DNA of 64,000 nt from Heterodera schachtii (taxonomy: Eukaryota; Nematoda; Chromadorea; Rhabditida; Heteroderidae): NCBI GenBank assembly GCA_023374025.1, contig SIJG01000013.1, positions 340,846 to 404,845 of the forward strand, written 5' to 3'. A model generated the notes under the pieces. The model searched no databases. It was not told the origin of the DNA and saw only the letters and a list, made by a program, of their open reading frames with translations. How positions within the stretch are numbered: position 1 is the stretch's first letter; every line of letters starts with the position of its first letter. Shown one piece after another: positions 25,101-37,265 of the stretch. A program made the translations under genes and the position numbers.

Positions 25101-25975
25101 TTATATTTTTAATTTTATAATTTCGGCACAAAATCTGTCAAGGGATTGGCCCACCGGAAATTAAAAGTGATTGGCAAACTCTAATTTGTTCCACCAAACA
25201 AAGGCTGATTGATTGATTCATTGTTTGATTCTTCTACTGTCATTGGACGAACTGACAAAAGAGAACAGCGGACGAAGAGCGGACTTCGACACTTCTATGT
25301 TTTAAATCTTTTTTAATGATTTTTATATTATTTATCAATAACCAATCATTGTGCCGGGGAATGGAGTAAATTGTATACATTTCTTTTTTCAATAAAATCG
25401 TAGAAATAGTTTTTCGTTTAAGTTTTAAAGCAAGATTAATAACTGATTAGATATTTCTGGCATTATAATACCAGCAAATTTGGGACAATTTTCGGGAAAA
25501 AAATCATAAAAAAATTTTTTTTACATACTTTCCGAATTTTTTTTATGGAAAGTAGGTGAAGTAGCAAAAAAATTGTGAACCTATAATTTCTTAACAGACA
25601 GTAGTGTTCAAATAACTAAATTTTAAAGATGTTCCTCATTTTTAAATAATAATGGGTTTTAAATTACAATTTTGTATTTTTAAACTTCTTATTTATTACT
25701 TTTTTAATACTTTGCAATATTTATTTATTTTGTTATAACATTTAGTTTTGCGTATTTTAGGTATTTTTGTTTTTTTTTAATTTAAATTAGTATTTATTTA
25801 ATGCATTCATTAATTTTGAAAACATTTTCATTATATGCTTAGTATGCAAAATAAATTGTAAATTTTATAAATATTTTTTATTTTTTCAAGCTCACTTGTG
25901 TGTTTTAAAGGAAATGAGATTAAATTTAGCGTTTCTAATAAAATATATAATAAATATAAAATTTTTGACTAAAAT
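22187..25975. other. AT-rich DNA with no supported gene
   Basis: I see no coding homology. Near 23110-23180 there is a cluster of AAAATATGTA-type motifs resembling the interior of the element at 55502-56093. A less AT-rich stretch at 25135-25295 has short open frames in more than one frame and could be promoter, exon or old repeat; nothing decides between them. Confidence 0.6.
24796..24845 (+). repeat. 50-bp dispersed repeat, copy 2
   Basis: It matches 8495-8544 at 47 of 50 positions in the same orientation. Confidence 0.75.
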
Positions 25976-26577
25976 CAGGGCTCGTATCGTCCAAGATCGG
26001 CTTCCAAGCACGGTATGCCGATTTGCAAGGACATAGTTGGGAAAATTCATGAAATCCAAGGAAATTTAAAATCTTTGTTATACGCAATGAAAAATGGTTA
26101 ATATTTATTCAAATGGTTTGTATTTTTAACAGGAATGGATTTTTTCTAATTCTTTTTTATTTTCACTGATCATTTTCCTCATTTGCGGCGACTTTTTACT
26201 GCTTTAAAACGCTTTTTTTTTGCGGCGCGCTTTTTCCAAAAATTTTGTGGACAAGGAGGGGGGAGGTCCGGCGGCGCTGAAAGGCGCAGCCGGAAAAAAT
26301 TTGTGATTTTAATGCAATTTGTTTACAGATTTTTGTCCAAAAAAGACCAAATTTGCGATTTTGGGCTAATTTTTTAAGAAAAATTAGTAACTTTATGCCA
26401 TAAAACTAAAAATACTCAACCATGAAAAAAATTTACCTTTTTATTGACATAATGCCATAATTTCATCAAAATATTGTTGATACAAAGATTTCTCAAATTT
26501 CTTTGAATTTTTTAAATTTTTTCCAGGTGCTGATTTCCAAGGACGTCCTTGGCATCCAAGGACGAATACGAGCCCTG
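25976..26577. mobile_element. hAT-like miniature element with CAGGGCTCGTAT ends
   Basis: The left end CAGGGCTCGTATCGTCC (25976-25992) and the reverse complement of the right end, CAGGGCTCGTATTCGTCC (26560-26577), match with one indel. The 8-bp flanks ACTAAAAT (25968-25975) and TATAAAAT (26578-26585) agree at 6 of 8 positions, consistent with a decayed 8-bp target duplication, the hAT hallmark. A perfect 16-bp palindrome CCAAGGACGTCCTTGG lies at 26537-26552, and CCAAGGA-type motifs recur near both ends. The interior includes a GC-rich patch (26184-26296). No transposase frame is present; the 64-codon frame at 26183-26377 is compositional. Confidence 0.8.
26284..26387 (+). repeat. Dispersed repeat inside the 25976 element, partner at 43519-43622
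   Basis: The two stretches align from GCxGCCGG through GATTTxTTTCCAAAAAA to TTTTTxAGxAAAATTAG, with scattered differences. Same orientation. The GCCGCCGGGAAAATTTTG start of the partner is also close to the reverse complement of 6376-6393, so the module appears in more than one miniature element. Confidence 0.55.
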
Positions 26578-29500
26578 TATAAAATACATACAAAATTTTG
26601 ACCAATTATCATAATTATTATTAAAGCATTATTTTTTAGAATTACTTTATAGTCTGAAATAACTTCCAAATGATTATATTCATTTTTTTCTAGTACTTGA
26701 GAGCCTTTAAGAGATGTTTCCATTTACGGAGTAGCCATTTTTATTGTTTTTAAGTTTATGTTATTTTAATGAATTTTTTAATGTAATTTAATTTAATTTA
26801 ATGATAATTGATAATACAATTTTTTAATTTTGGTTTTTTGCTTTGTTCTTTATTATAATGATTCAATGTTTCTAGAAATTATACAATTTAATTTTAGGAT
26901 TTTCTCTTTTTTCATTGTATATTTTTAAATGCATTTAAAATATGATTAGAGTATAAGTTTGTTATATTTGCATGTCAATTCTTCCGGGTTTATTAATATC
27001 ATTTAAACTACTTCTTTGTTTATTATAGTAAAAAAATAATAATTTTTTTATGTTGTTTATATTTAGGTAATAGATGTTATGAAGATTTAGATTTTTAAAT
27101 ATTTTATTCCGATACGGAACAGTTCTTATTTAAATAATTGAATTTCATCATAACTATTAAAATTTTTATATTTAGAAATAATTTTATTAACGATACAATG
27201 TGAAAAAAATTATTGAAATGGAAAATTGTGAAGGTTTTATGATTAAAATTTTAACGAAATTTTAGACTGAAACTTGAAGTTCTCAAAGGAAAAGGGTGCC
27301 AAAAAATAACTCATCGAAAAACTTATTAAAGAAAAAACGAAAATATTAATGGCATTATAAAAATGGCACATAAATTCGAATTGAAATTAAGACAATAAAT
27401 AAAAAATAACATATTTAATTTTAAATTAATAATAGGTGCTGGTAATTAAAAATGACTACATAATTAAATCAAAAAAAAATATGTTCTACATAAAGGCACG
27501 AAAAATGGAAAAAGGCAGCAAAAATCAAACAATTTAGGGAATAAATTTTTGTCCATGTTTTAAAAGACCTTTTTTTTTGCGTAAGGCAAAAAAAGGCACC
27601 AAAAAGTTCAAGCTAGAAGCTTCAAATCAAGTTAAAAACTCGTTTTCCGTGCATATTAGGCCGTAGCAAGTTAGCAAAAAAAAGGCATATTTATAGCTAA
27701 AATAATATTAGCCTTAAAGAAATAAATAATGAAAAAAAATTAATACAATACTTTCATTGAAAAATGTAAAATCTAAGAGAGTTACGGATTTTTGACGGAA
27801 AGAAATACAATAAATTAAAATGAATATCCCAAAATTGAAATGGTATAATTTCGGTTGTTGTTAAACTATTTTTCGAGTTATTAGCACCTTAAAGACTGTC
27901 TAAGCTGAAATTTGCATTATCACCTAACAATTCAAAGTTTAAATATATTTAAAATTATTTTAAATATTTTATAAACATAATCATAAGAATGAAAAAAATA
28001 TATAAAATAAGTAATGATCTTTAAATTAATGTTCCGAAAACGCTTTGTGAAATAATTAAACAGAATATTCGAGTTAAACGATTTAACTTTCTTGTTAATT
28101 GTATTAAAATAATAAAAATTTATTACAATTTAAATAAGAGGGTAATTAATAATAGGCATGTTTGGCGGAGGGAAAATAAACCTAAATTTACTTGCTTCAA
28201 CTTCAAAGAAAACAAAAAATATTATATGATGAATTGAAAAATTTTGAAAAAGAAAAGTTTTACGAATTTTAAGCCGAAAAAATAATTTTAAAAAATAATT
28301 AATAATTTGATTATTTTTACAAATTTATAAATTTTTGAAAGCTGAAAAATGAATTAAATGAAAATATTTAAAAATAAAGAGGGTGCAGAAAAAATGGTTC
28401 GAAATAGATCTGACGTTGTACGATTGTTAAAAGAGATCAACAAAAGAAAATTAAAAATGCTTAAAATTAGATTGACAATAAAGTTAGTAAAATTATATAA
28501 ACAATTTTTATTGGAAAAATTAATTATTCTGAATTATAAATTCTTACTCATATAATATTTTAAATGTCTTGCGATAATTAAATAATATTTTGCTTTTTAA
28601 AATATATAAAAAATATTTAATTGGGTAAATAATTAATAAAATTATATTCCTTATTTATTATGTGTAGAATAAAAATAATACAAAAAATGAACTGAAAAAG
28701 TCAAAAATTTAAAAAAATTATTATTATTTTAGAAATTATCTTTTTAGAATGGAAATTGATATTGATTAAAAAAGTTAAAAGAATATCCCTAATTTAAAAT
28801 ATATCATTTTAGAACTATTAAATCTAATGAAATATAGCAAATAAGCATTGTTGAGGCTATTTTCACTTGATATTAAAATAATAATAAAAACTTTAATTTT
28901 TAAATTCATTTAAATATATTAAAAAAGCAAATAATCTGAATATAATAAGTCAAAATTTAAATAAACTTTAATTGTAATAATAAGCAAATAAATGCTATTT
29001 TACATTTACTATAAAATCAATAATACATATTTTGCCACCATTTATATAAACACAAATTTAGAATATCTTACAAATAAAATTAAGCATTAAAAGAATGTAA
29101 TAAAAGCATTTAATAAGAAAATATATAAATTTTGCAATAAAAGTTTAACATTAACTAAATTTTAAAAAATAACCAAAATACCAGTAATATTATATTTAAT
29201 AGCGTAAAATTAAACACTAACTAAAATAATCGAATAATTTATTTATCTCATTATAATGATAATATTATATAAAGACAAATTATCATATGCTTCTCTATAT
29301 TACATGGCCTTACTTTTTAAAACAAAACTCCCAGAAAGCGAGAGATTAACAAACGATAAATTTAACAATTAATAATAAAAATAAACCATTTTGATTTGGT
29401 TAATAAAATAACATATATTATCAAACAAAATCTTCGTCGGTCTTTTGTCTAAAAATTTAAAAATTATTCAAATAGTAAAATAATTAATTTTTAAACTAAT

Positions 29501-30014
29501 AAATAAAGTTATTGGGAAAAAAACATGAAATAATAAGTCAAAAATTTATAAAATTTTAATTGTAATAATAAGCAAAGAAATAATTTGTACATTTACTATA
29601 AAATAATTCTTATATTTGTCACCATTTTTCGACAAGTATTAACCACCAAATTTTTAATAGAATGTATTCAAACATTTTTACTTATTTGTTGATTGAAATA
29701 ATATAATTAATTATTAAAATTAAATACTTAAAATCTAAATAAAAGTTGACTTTAAATTAATAGTCTAAAAATGTAAAATCAAATATATAAATTCATAGAA
29801 ATATTTATCTACCTTCAGTCAATTGTTATAAGAGAATAAAAAAAATGCACTTAATTTAAAAGCAAAACTAATTACCCAATATAAGAAAGAAAAAAATAAA
29901 AAAATTTATATTAAGGACTCAGCGATTTATAAAAAAATTAAAATTTAATCCAAAAATCCAATATAAAAATTAAACTCGTTAGCCAGTTCTGTTTATGTGA
30001 ATATAGAGCTAAAA

Positions 30015-30066
30015 ATGGCCAATCAGATACACAGGCCCTACGATAATTTGAAGAAATACACAAAAA
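30015..30066 (+). other. Candidate first exon (ATG to GTATTT donor), very tentative
   Basis: An ATG in the context AAAAATGG opens a frame reading MANQIHRPYDNLKKYTK, followed at 30067 by a GTATTT donor-like sequence. The patch is clearly less AT-rich than its surroundings. The frame also continues past the donor to a TAA about 50 bases on. No partner exon is certain; patches at 31012-31122, 32144-32205 and 32652-32738 are possible companions. No similarity is recognised. Confidence 0.15.
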
Positions 30067-31011
30067 GTATTTATGTTAAATTTATTAATTCATCATTTTT
30101 AGTGCTAATTTAAATACTAAATTTGGTGCACAAGTCTTTTCAGTTGCATAATAAAAAAGAATAAAGTTATAAGTGAAAAATACATAAATTCTTTCAGTTT
30201 GCAAAAATCTAGAATAAACAACATCATGAAAGAATACCTAAAATGAGCCTAAAACAAAGCAAAATATAATAATATGTCTATTTTTCATAAAAATGAAATA
30301 ACAATTAAAAAAAAGAAAAATAATAAAGTCAAAGTTAATTTAACCAAAGAAAATAATCAAATAATAAATAAGTATCGGAATGAATTGTAAAATGTTAAAA
30401 CGATGAGACGCATTTTCTGTCGGTTGATCATTTATTTTAATAAAAAATCATTAAACAAATAATGGAGGACAGAAAAAATTCATTATAAAATAAATCTGAA
30501 ATAATAATAAATTATTAAAAAAATAAATATAAATTTTATATGATTATTATTTCTAGAAATGATAAAAGACGATTCAAAATAAATTTTGGTAATTTACGAT
30601 TTGAAATATTGAAAATACTTCAGCTTCCGAAAGTTATAGAAAATATGTAACCTGATTGATAAAAAAGATTAGAACAAAAAAGCTTGAGGCTTAAATTTTA
30701 GTAATTTTAAATAAATAAAATTGAAATTTTAATTGGACAAAACCGTACTAATAAAAAAAGGAAAATCAAATAAATTATCTTAAATTCATTTATATAGGAA
30801 TCCGACAAAAAAGATTGAGGCGAAACTTCAACACATCTTATCATTTACATATTGGAATAATAAAAATAAATGAAAATTCTAACAAAAATAATCAAATCTT
30901 ACCTTTTAATATAATATAAGTTACATTTATATAAAAAATTAATGAAATATGAAAAATATAAAAATATTATCTTATTTACAAAATTTTTAGACATTAAAAA
31001 ACTTAAAATAA

Positions 31012-31122
31012 ATGGTATTAAAAGAAACCCGGGATATTTTACAGATTGCAGTGGAAGTGAACGATTTCGTTAAAAACTTTGATCAAAAATGGATTAAAAC
31101 GCATAATAATAATGACACTTAA
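31012..31122 (+). other. Exon-like 36-codon frame, unassigned
   Basis: It runs from ATG 31012 to TAA 31120-31122 and includes ETRDILQIAVEVNDFVKNF. A strong acceptor-like GATATTTTACAG ends at 31043 inside it. A second frame is also open across much of the same patch (NPGYFTDCSGSERF), so the reading frame is not settled. The amino-acid composition is more balanced than in neighbouring chance frames. Function unknown. Confidence 0.18.
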
Positions 31123-32143
31123 TTAAATTTTTTTCAAAATTATAGTTAATAAAATAAATTTATAATATATTTGAGCATTTGAATAAAAATTTATGTAATA
31201 AAAATTCATCATTTTAAACAAATGAAAAATTAAAATAAACAACATTAATTACAACTCAAAAAAAAGAATATAACGAATGAGATGTTAAAGTTCAAAATCA
31301 AGAAATAATGCATAAATTTGTGAAATTTTTTTCTTGAAAATATGTAAACAAAAGACAAATTCAATTAAAAAGCTAAGAAAAAATAATATTTATATAATTG
31401 AACATTCTTTATTTTTGAGTTTAATTACGATATTTTTAAATTACCTATTTAATATACCTTAAAATCGTTTTTCAGTGAACAATCACTTAAAATAAAAGAA
31501 TAAATTTAAAATCTTTAAATTATTCCATTTATCAAAATTAATTTATTTATTTTGAGCAAAAAGAGTATTAGTTATTTAATAAAAAGTTTTAATTAATATT
31601 TCTAAATAGCCAAATAATTTGAGTAATAATTGTAAAAACAAATAAAAATTAAACAATTATAATTTAAAAACATTTATTTAAATATTAAATTCATTAAATT
31701 ATATTTGAGTAAATTATTTATCGGCAGTTGTCTCGAATATTCATCAAAAATATTTAATAAGAAACCTAAGACTGAAAATATTAATACCTTAATTTGAAAA
31801 TTAGATTAGTGGCAAAGAATAAGCGACAAATAACCTATAATTTAACTCTTGAAAATAAATTTTAATATTATTTCTTTATATGAAATTATTAATTTAAGTA
31901 AGAAAAATTAATGAATTTTATTCTAGTAATCATCAAAGTATATTACAATGAATTAGATAATTTAATTTTTATTAATCAGGTGGCTCAAACAAATTTATAG
32001 CAATTAAATCTCAAAAAATTGAATGTAATAAATAATAGGTTAAACTATCAAATTTAAAAAGCATAAAAATATTAATATATTACAAATAACAAAATAAGTC
32101 ATTTAATTTTTCTTAAGCAGATAGCTCCAACAAGCTTTATTAG

Positions 32144-32205
32144 CATGTCTATGAGATTAATGAAGAAATCGTCAATCAGCTTGTTAGTGCGGGAGTCAAC
32201 AAGAA
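32144..32205. other. Exon-like patch, strand ambiguous
   Basis: On the plus strand HVYEINEEIVNQLVSAGVNK is open between a TTATTAG acceptor-like site and a GTAAAT donor-like site at 32206. Another plus frame is open from a better acceptor (TTTTTCTTAAGCAG ending at 32120). On the minus strand LVDSRTNKLIDDFFINLIDM is also open. The patch stands out by base composition, but three open frames mean coding strand and frame cannot be chosen. Confidence 0.15.
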
Positions 32206-32651
32206 GTAAATCAATTTAAATAAATTAAGATATAAAGAATAATTACATAGATTTGTAAAAAATTTGCAATTAAATTATTTTATGATTTTTGAAGAACTAT
32301 GAATATTTTTATAAATAATTTATAAAATTCTAAAACCTAGAATTCTTTGGTTTTTATTAGTAATTAAAGTAAAATGTGTTAAATATTTTATTTTTTGCTA
32401 CAGTTAACAAACATTCCAGAAGAATAGACAAGGTGAACAGTGAAACTATATAATTTAATACAAAAAAATTCATTGATATATGCAAAAATTTATAATTAAC
32501 GATTATATAAATTCACAATTGAAATTATTCTAAAAGGGATTGTTTTTAAAACCATATAATCGAAAATTTACAAATAAAAATAAAAAATAAAAAATTTGGC
32601 TATATAAACTGGAAATTTATTTACAAAAATTGAAATTCATTTATCTATAAG

Positions 32652-32738
32652 CTATGGAGAGATATGGAAAAAGCTGAATCCCTGACTGAAGAATGCAGGA
32701 TATTATTAACAATTAAAAAGTATTTTAAAGGATATTAA
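32652..32738 (+). other. Exon-like frame ending in TAA, unassigned
   Basis: After an acceptor-like TTTATCTATAAG the frame reads LWRDMEKAESLTEECRILL and ends at TAA 32736-32738. It is less AT-rich than its flanks. If a small-exon gene lies here, this would suit a terminal exon, but no homology or polyadenylation evidence links it to the upstream patches. Confidence 0.15.
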
Positions 32739-32933
32739 ATAAAACAATCTTTCCAGAATAAAAATTATAACAAGTAAAAATTTAAAAAATTATTAAAATT
32801 AATCAATTTACTGCATTTATAGATTAAAAATTTTAAAAATGCTTGAATTGGTGAGATAGCACAATTAAGTTAAATTATTGACTAATTTTATTTTAATATG
32901 ACAAACCGAAATACCGTATATTCTCTAATTAAG

Positions 32934-32945
32934 CCCCCCCCCCCC
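32934..32945. repeat. Run of 12 cytosines
   Basis: A homopolymer C12 tract in strongly AT-rich DNA. It could mark the end of a decayed repeat (TCTCTAATTAAG precedes it) and is prone to sequencing-length error. Confidence 0.9.
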
Positions 32946-35169
32946 TAGATGGATACATAATTAACTTTTAAAGCGTACCATTTTTGACATCTAGCATTTA
33001 TCAATTCCCCGAAGATCATCAATTACAACGAAAAAAGAAATTCAGCTATAAAAGGTTTTTGTTTAATATAAAAGTCAACCATAATGAGTCTTATCATTAA
33101 AGTAATAATTTTAGAATAAATCATTAGATACAAAATTAATTATAAAGATAAATCATTTTTTTTAATTTAATACATTGAAAATTTGTCTTTTCAAACCCAA
33201 TTTTCCCAAACCGGCATCAGTACTGTTTAAGAAAATTAATCTAACAAATATTTTAATCATTTCTCTCAAATAATGACACGATCTGATTTAAGTCCATGAG
33301 AAAACTTTTAAAATAAAAAAAAATCATAGAAAGTTTAAAGCAAATATGAACTCAATAATTTAATACAATAAACACAAAATAATGTGATTTCAATTATATT
33401 AATTTTTAATTTAATAAAAAATTATTAAAACTCTTTTAAATTTAAATAGTTTACCATTAAAAACCCAATTTTTTGAACAGCTTAAAAACCATAAAATATG
33501 TTTATTATTTGTACCAATATTTTTATGCACTTACACTAAATTTTGAAAAATTTCTGCACTTAATCAATGAATGAATTTTAACAATTTTGAAAAAGTTCAA
33601 TTAAATTTTAAAAATAGATATTATAATATTAAAACGAAGTGACTCAAATTTTTTTTTAATAAGATTCGGTGGCGCCAAGATTCTATATGTTTTTAATTAG
33701 GATATTAATGATATGCTATAATGCTATTGACATTTAAGAACATTTTTATTATTTTTACCGAAGTGTTTTATTCTCAGAAAATACATTTGTTTTATAAATA
33801 AAAATCAATTTATATTTTCATTCAAGAATAGCATTTTTAAATGAGCTATTTTATTATTTTAGCTATAATATTTGTATTATTCACTAGGAATGTTTAAATT
33901 GTATAATGTTTTCCCACGAGAAATATTTTGCGTTGCCCAAGAATTATAATATTATTTTCGATGCACCCGTATTTTTTTCGCGAAGTTGATAATTATGATA
34001 TTTATTTTTGTACTTTTAATTGCAATTCTTTTTGTTAAAATTAGATCATTTAATGTCGTTTATTCAAGTCATAAATGGCATAGCGCGCATTTGTGTATTT
34101 GTTATAAATTTAAATGGTGCTATGTCGATTCCTAATAAGTGCAAATATGGACAATTCCTAAATGTGCAAAAATCAAAATATTATTTTCCTATTATTATAA
34201 TTTACCAAATATTAAAAAGTAATTACCAGATCACTCTGAATTATTTAAATATTTAACGTTTTAATGGCACTTATAAATTTTACAAAATAAAGCCTAAGCA
34301 TAATCCTGGTTCCAAGCAATTTAGCTTGAGTTGAAGAGAAAACATTTCCATATAAACAATTCCATTTTTTCTATAATTTAGTTTATTTTTTAATTTTAGT
34401 CCATTCGTAATATACTTTAAAATTTTATTCGAGATCTAAAAAAAAGTTTTAAGAATGTGTATGTATTTAATCAGCAATTAAATTAAATTTTAACATATTT
34501 CTAATTCAAAAAATTGATAAAAAATCATAGGAAAAAACAGTTTTTTGCACTTTGGTATTTAATTGCAAGTTTTCTCCAAATTACAAAATAATTATTTAAA
34601 TCTTAACTTTTTTAATTTTATTTAATAAGGCGTTACTGTGATACCATTATTTATTTATTCTATATGTGTAATTTTATTTTTTTTTTAATTTTTTGCAATT
34701 TTCCCTTGTTTATTAAATGCACTTTGCTTTGAACTGTTCAAAGTTAAAAATATTTTAAGCACTTAAAACAAAATCTTCCACGGCCATTGAAAGTTGTAGT
34801 ATCTTCCAATATCACATCGCAGGACATTAATCTTTTTTTTCTTTACTATTTTTAAATATATTTTTTAAGGTTTTTGTTTTCTAAAAATTAATTTTATCAA
34901 TTCTGTAATTGAAAATTGAAACAAAAGTTTTTTTAAAACGATTTTTCAATTTAATCGCATATATTTTAGTTAGATTAACATTTTTAATACATAAAAAATA
35001 TTTCAGTTAGATATTTTTTTTAATAATTTGTCAATAATGGTAGTTGTTTTTGAAATTAAAAATCTAAAATTTTATTATGATTCAATGATATTATAGTTCC
35101 AATATAGACGATTCTAACCCATACAAAAAATATTAAATTTATTATTATTATTATATATTTTCTAAAATT

Positions 35170-35227
35170 CTCACGCATGCATCACTTTTTACACAATTGT
35201 GCCTCCGAAACTTTTTTTTGATAGGTG
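35170..35227 (+). repeat. Dispersed repeat, partner of 11732-11790
   Basis: It shares CACGCATGC/CAAGCATGC, TTTTTAC, TGTGCCTCCG and TTTTTTGATA with 11732-11790 at matching spacing. Confidence 0.55.
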
Positions 35228-35329
35228 GAGCGTAGATACTATTTTGCTGAATTTATATTATATATTTGCATTTTAAGTACATTAATTTAAAAAAATTTTA
35301 GGTTATGAAAATTCGGAATTTTTTAATTG

Positions 35330-35420
35330 AAGATCGGAGAACATCTGACATTGCCATTTTAAGGAGTGCCATGGGCCCTCTTCAATTTTTTAAGGGAGTG
35401 CAAGGCACTCTCCGTCTTCC
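35330..35420. repeat. Foldback patch of inverted repeats
   Basis: GAAGATCGGAGA (35330-35341) is complementary, with one bulge, to TCTCCGTCTTC (35409-35419). Inside, GAGTGC/GCACTC pairs directly around AAG, and AAGGAGTGCC can alternatively pair with GGCACTCTCC. The patch is much more GC-rich than its flanks. The 64-codon open frame across it (35305-35499) ends in a hydrophobic AT-rich tail and has no similarity. Likely a decayed miniature element or hairpin RNA-like structure. Confidence 0.45.
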
Positions 35421-37075
35421 TTTTTTACTATATCTATTATGTATTTTGTTAGTTCTAATTTTCAATATATGGTTATTCCTTTTTAATATGCAAATATAAG
35501 TAATTCAATAATAATTCTATTTTATTTTACTTTAATTTCAAAAATGAATCAAAATTTAAATTTTCAACTCTTAACAAACTTCTAACCATACAAATAATTT
35601 CAATATTATATTTAAATTTACTTTTGGTTTTTCAACTTCCATATGCTTAATAATCAGTGATATTAAATATTTATGCTTAATATCTTAAGTGCAGTTTTTA
35701 AGCTTTTTTATATTTTTATTCTTTCCACAACGCAAACACTTGATTACTTCATGTCCAAGCGCAGCTTCAGTTGTTTTCAAACAGTGATTTAAATCTTCTT
35801 TTTTTAATATATATTTTTTAAGTGGTCAGTTTGTTGTATATGATTTAAAAGGCAAATCAAAAAATAATAAATTATTTTTCTTATAACTAACAAATAATTT
35901 AATTGCACTTTTATTGTAATGATTTTAATTCTCATATTGTTTATCTAATTGAGCAAATATTTATTTTTGAATTTAATTTTGAAAATTTATTGGATAACAA
36001 AGAAAATCATTTATTTTTATTTTACAAACAAACATTAATTAATTCATTTAAATTCAGTCTCTTTTTGCTTCGTTTTATCCTTGTTCAATGTGTGAATAAT
36101 AACTTTTATATTCCAATATTTCCGAAATTTCTAACATTTTAGAAATTGTAATTTTTAAATATTGGGTTATCCTTTTGTTATTTAGTATGTTTAGAAATTT
36201 TTGTGTGACTTCGTAGTCTTATAGTTTTATATTTTAATCAATTTTGCTTTTTAAACTTTTTTAATTACTTTATTTTGCTTTTAGATAGTAGCAGATACAG
36301 TTATTGTGATTTAGTTATTTAGGATGGTGAATTTCTTTAATAATTAGCAATTACCAATGTAAAATTACTACATCATATGCATAATTTAATATATATTTTT
36401 ATTATACTTCTAAATCCGAAATCAATTGCTGGACAATAAATTCTGAGGCTCTATAATTTTCTCGTATTTGTTGTTATATTTGAATTTATTAAATATTGCT
36501 TTTTACTTTATTATAATACTTTAACTAAAAATTATAACGTGTATTCAGAATTTATTTTTGTGTCTATTAAAATTTCTTATTTGCAATAATTTATTTAAAA
36601 TGAATTATTTTATAAAACTTTCGGTTCAGTGCTTTTTTAAAAACTGCCAGCTTTTAGGGCTGGCTAGCAATATAACAATTAATGTATGCTAAATTGCATT
36701 TTAATGACTAAAATTAATAATTTCAAAATTTCATTGAGTTTCATAAAAGCTATGGTTAAAAATTCGATTTAATATTTTTTCATAGTTTATTCTAAAAAAT
36801 TACTTCAGAAAATACTAATTTTCTCTAAGAATGTTTATTTACAATTTTTTCATCAAGCGTTCTGTTAAATTTAAATTTTGAAAGAATTTTGAAAAAATTC
36901 TCAAATTTTTAAAATATATTTTATTTTCAAGATTTTTAAAATTAGTTTGATGACAGCTTTACGAAAAGCGCTAACAGTTTTAATAAATGCTTAAAATTTT
37001 AAAAATTAGGGAATGTTCCCTTGTTAGCTGAAATCTATTTTTTTAGGCACTTTAACTAATTTTTGTATAAATTTG

Positions 37076-37265
37076 TGATTCTAAGTGTATGCATTTTAAT
37101 TCATTTTAATTTTAATTTATATTTTAATTTATATTTTCTTTTTATGCTTAGAGTTAATAATATTTTTTTTCTTTTTACTCTCATGTCAATTTCCACGATC
37201 TCTTTGTCGGTTTTTGGTAAAACATATTTAAATTTCTATTAATAACAATGATATTTAGATATTTA
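37076..37265 (+). repeat. Dispersed repeat, partner of 12466-12575
   Basis: The 35-bp opening is shared with 12466-12500 with two or so mismatches. The match resumes at TCATGTC (about 37181) after an AT-rich insertion. Confidence 0.5.

Noticed and set aside
26183..26377. 64-codon frame rich in Arg and Phe
   Set aside because: It lies wholly inside the miniature element 25976-26577 and partly in a dispersed repeat, with no protein motif.
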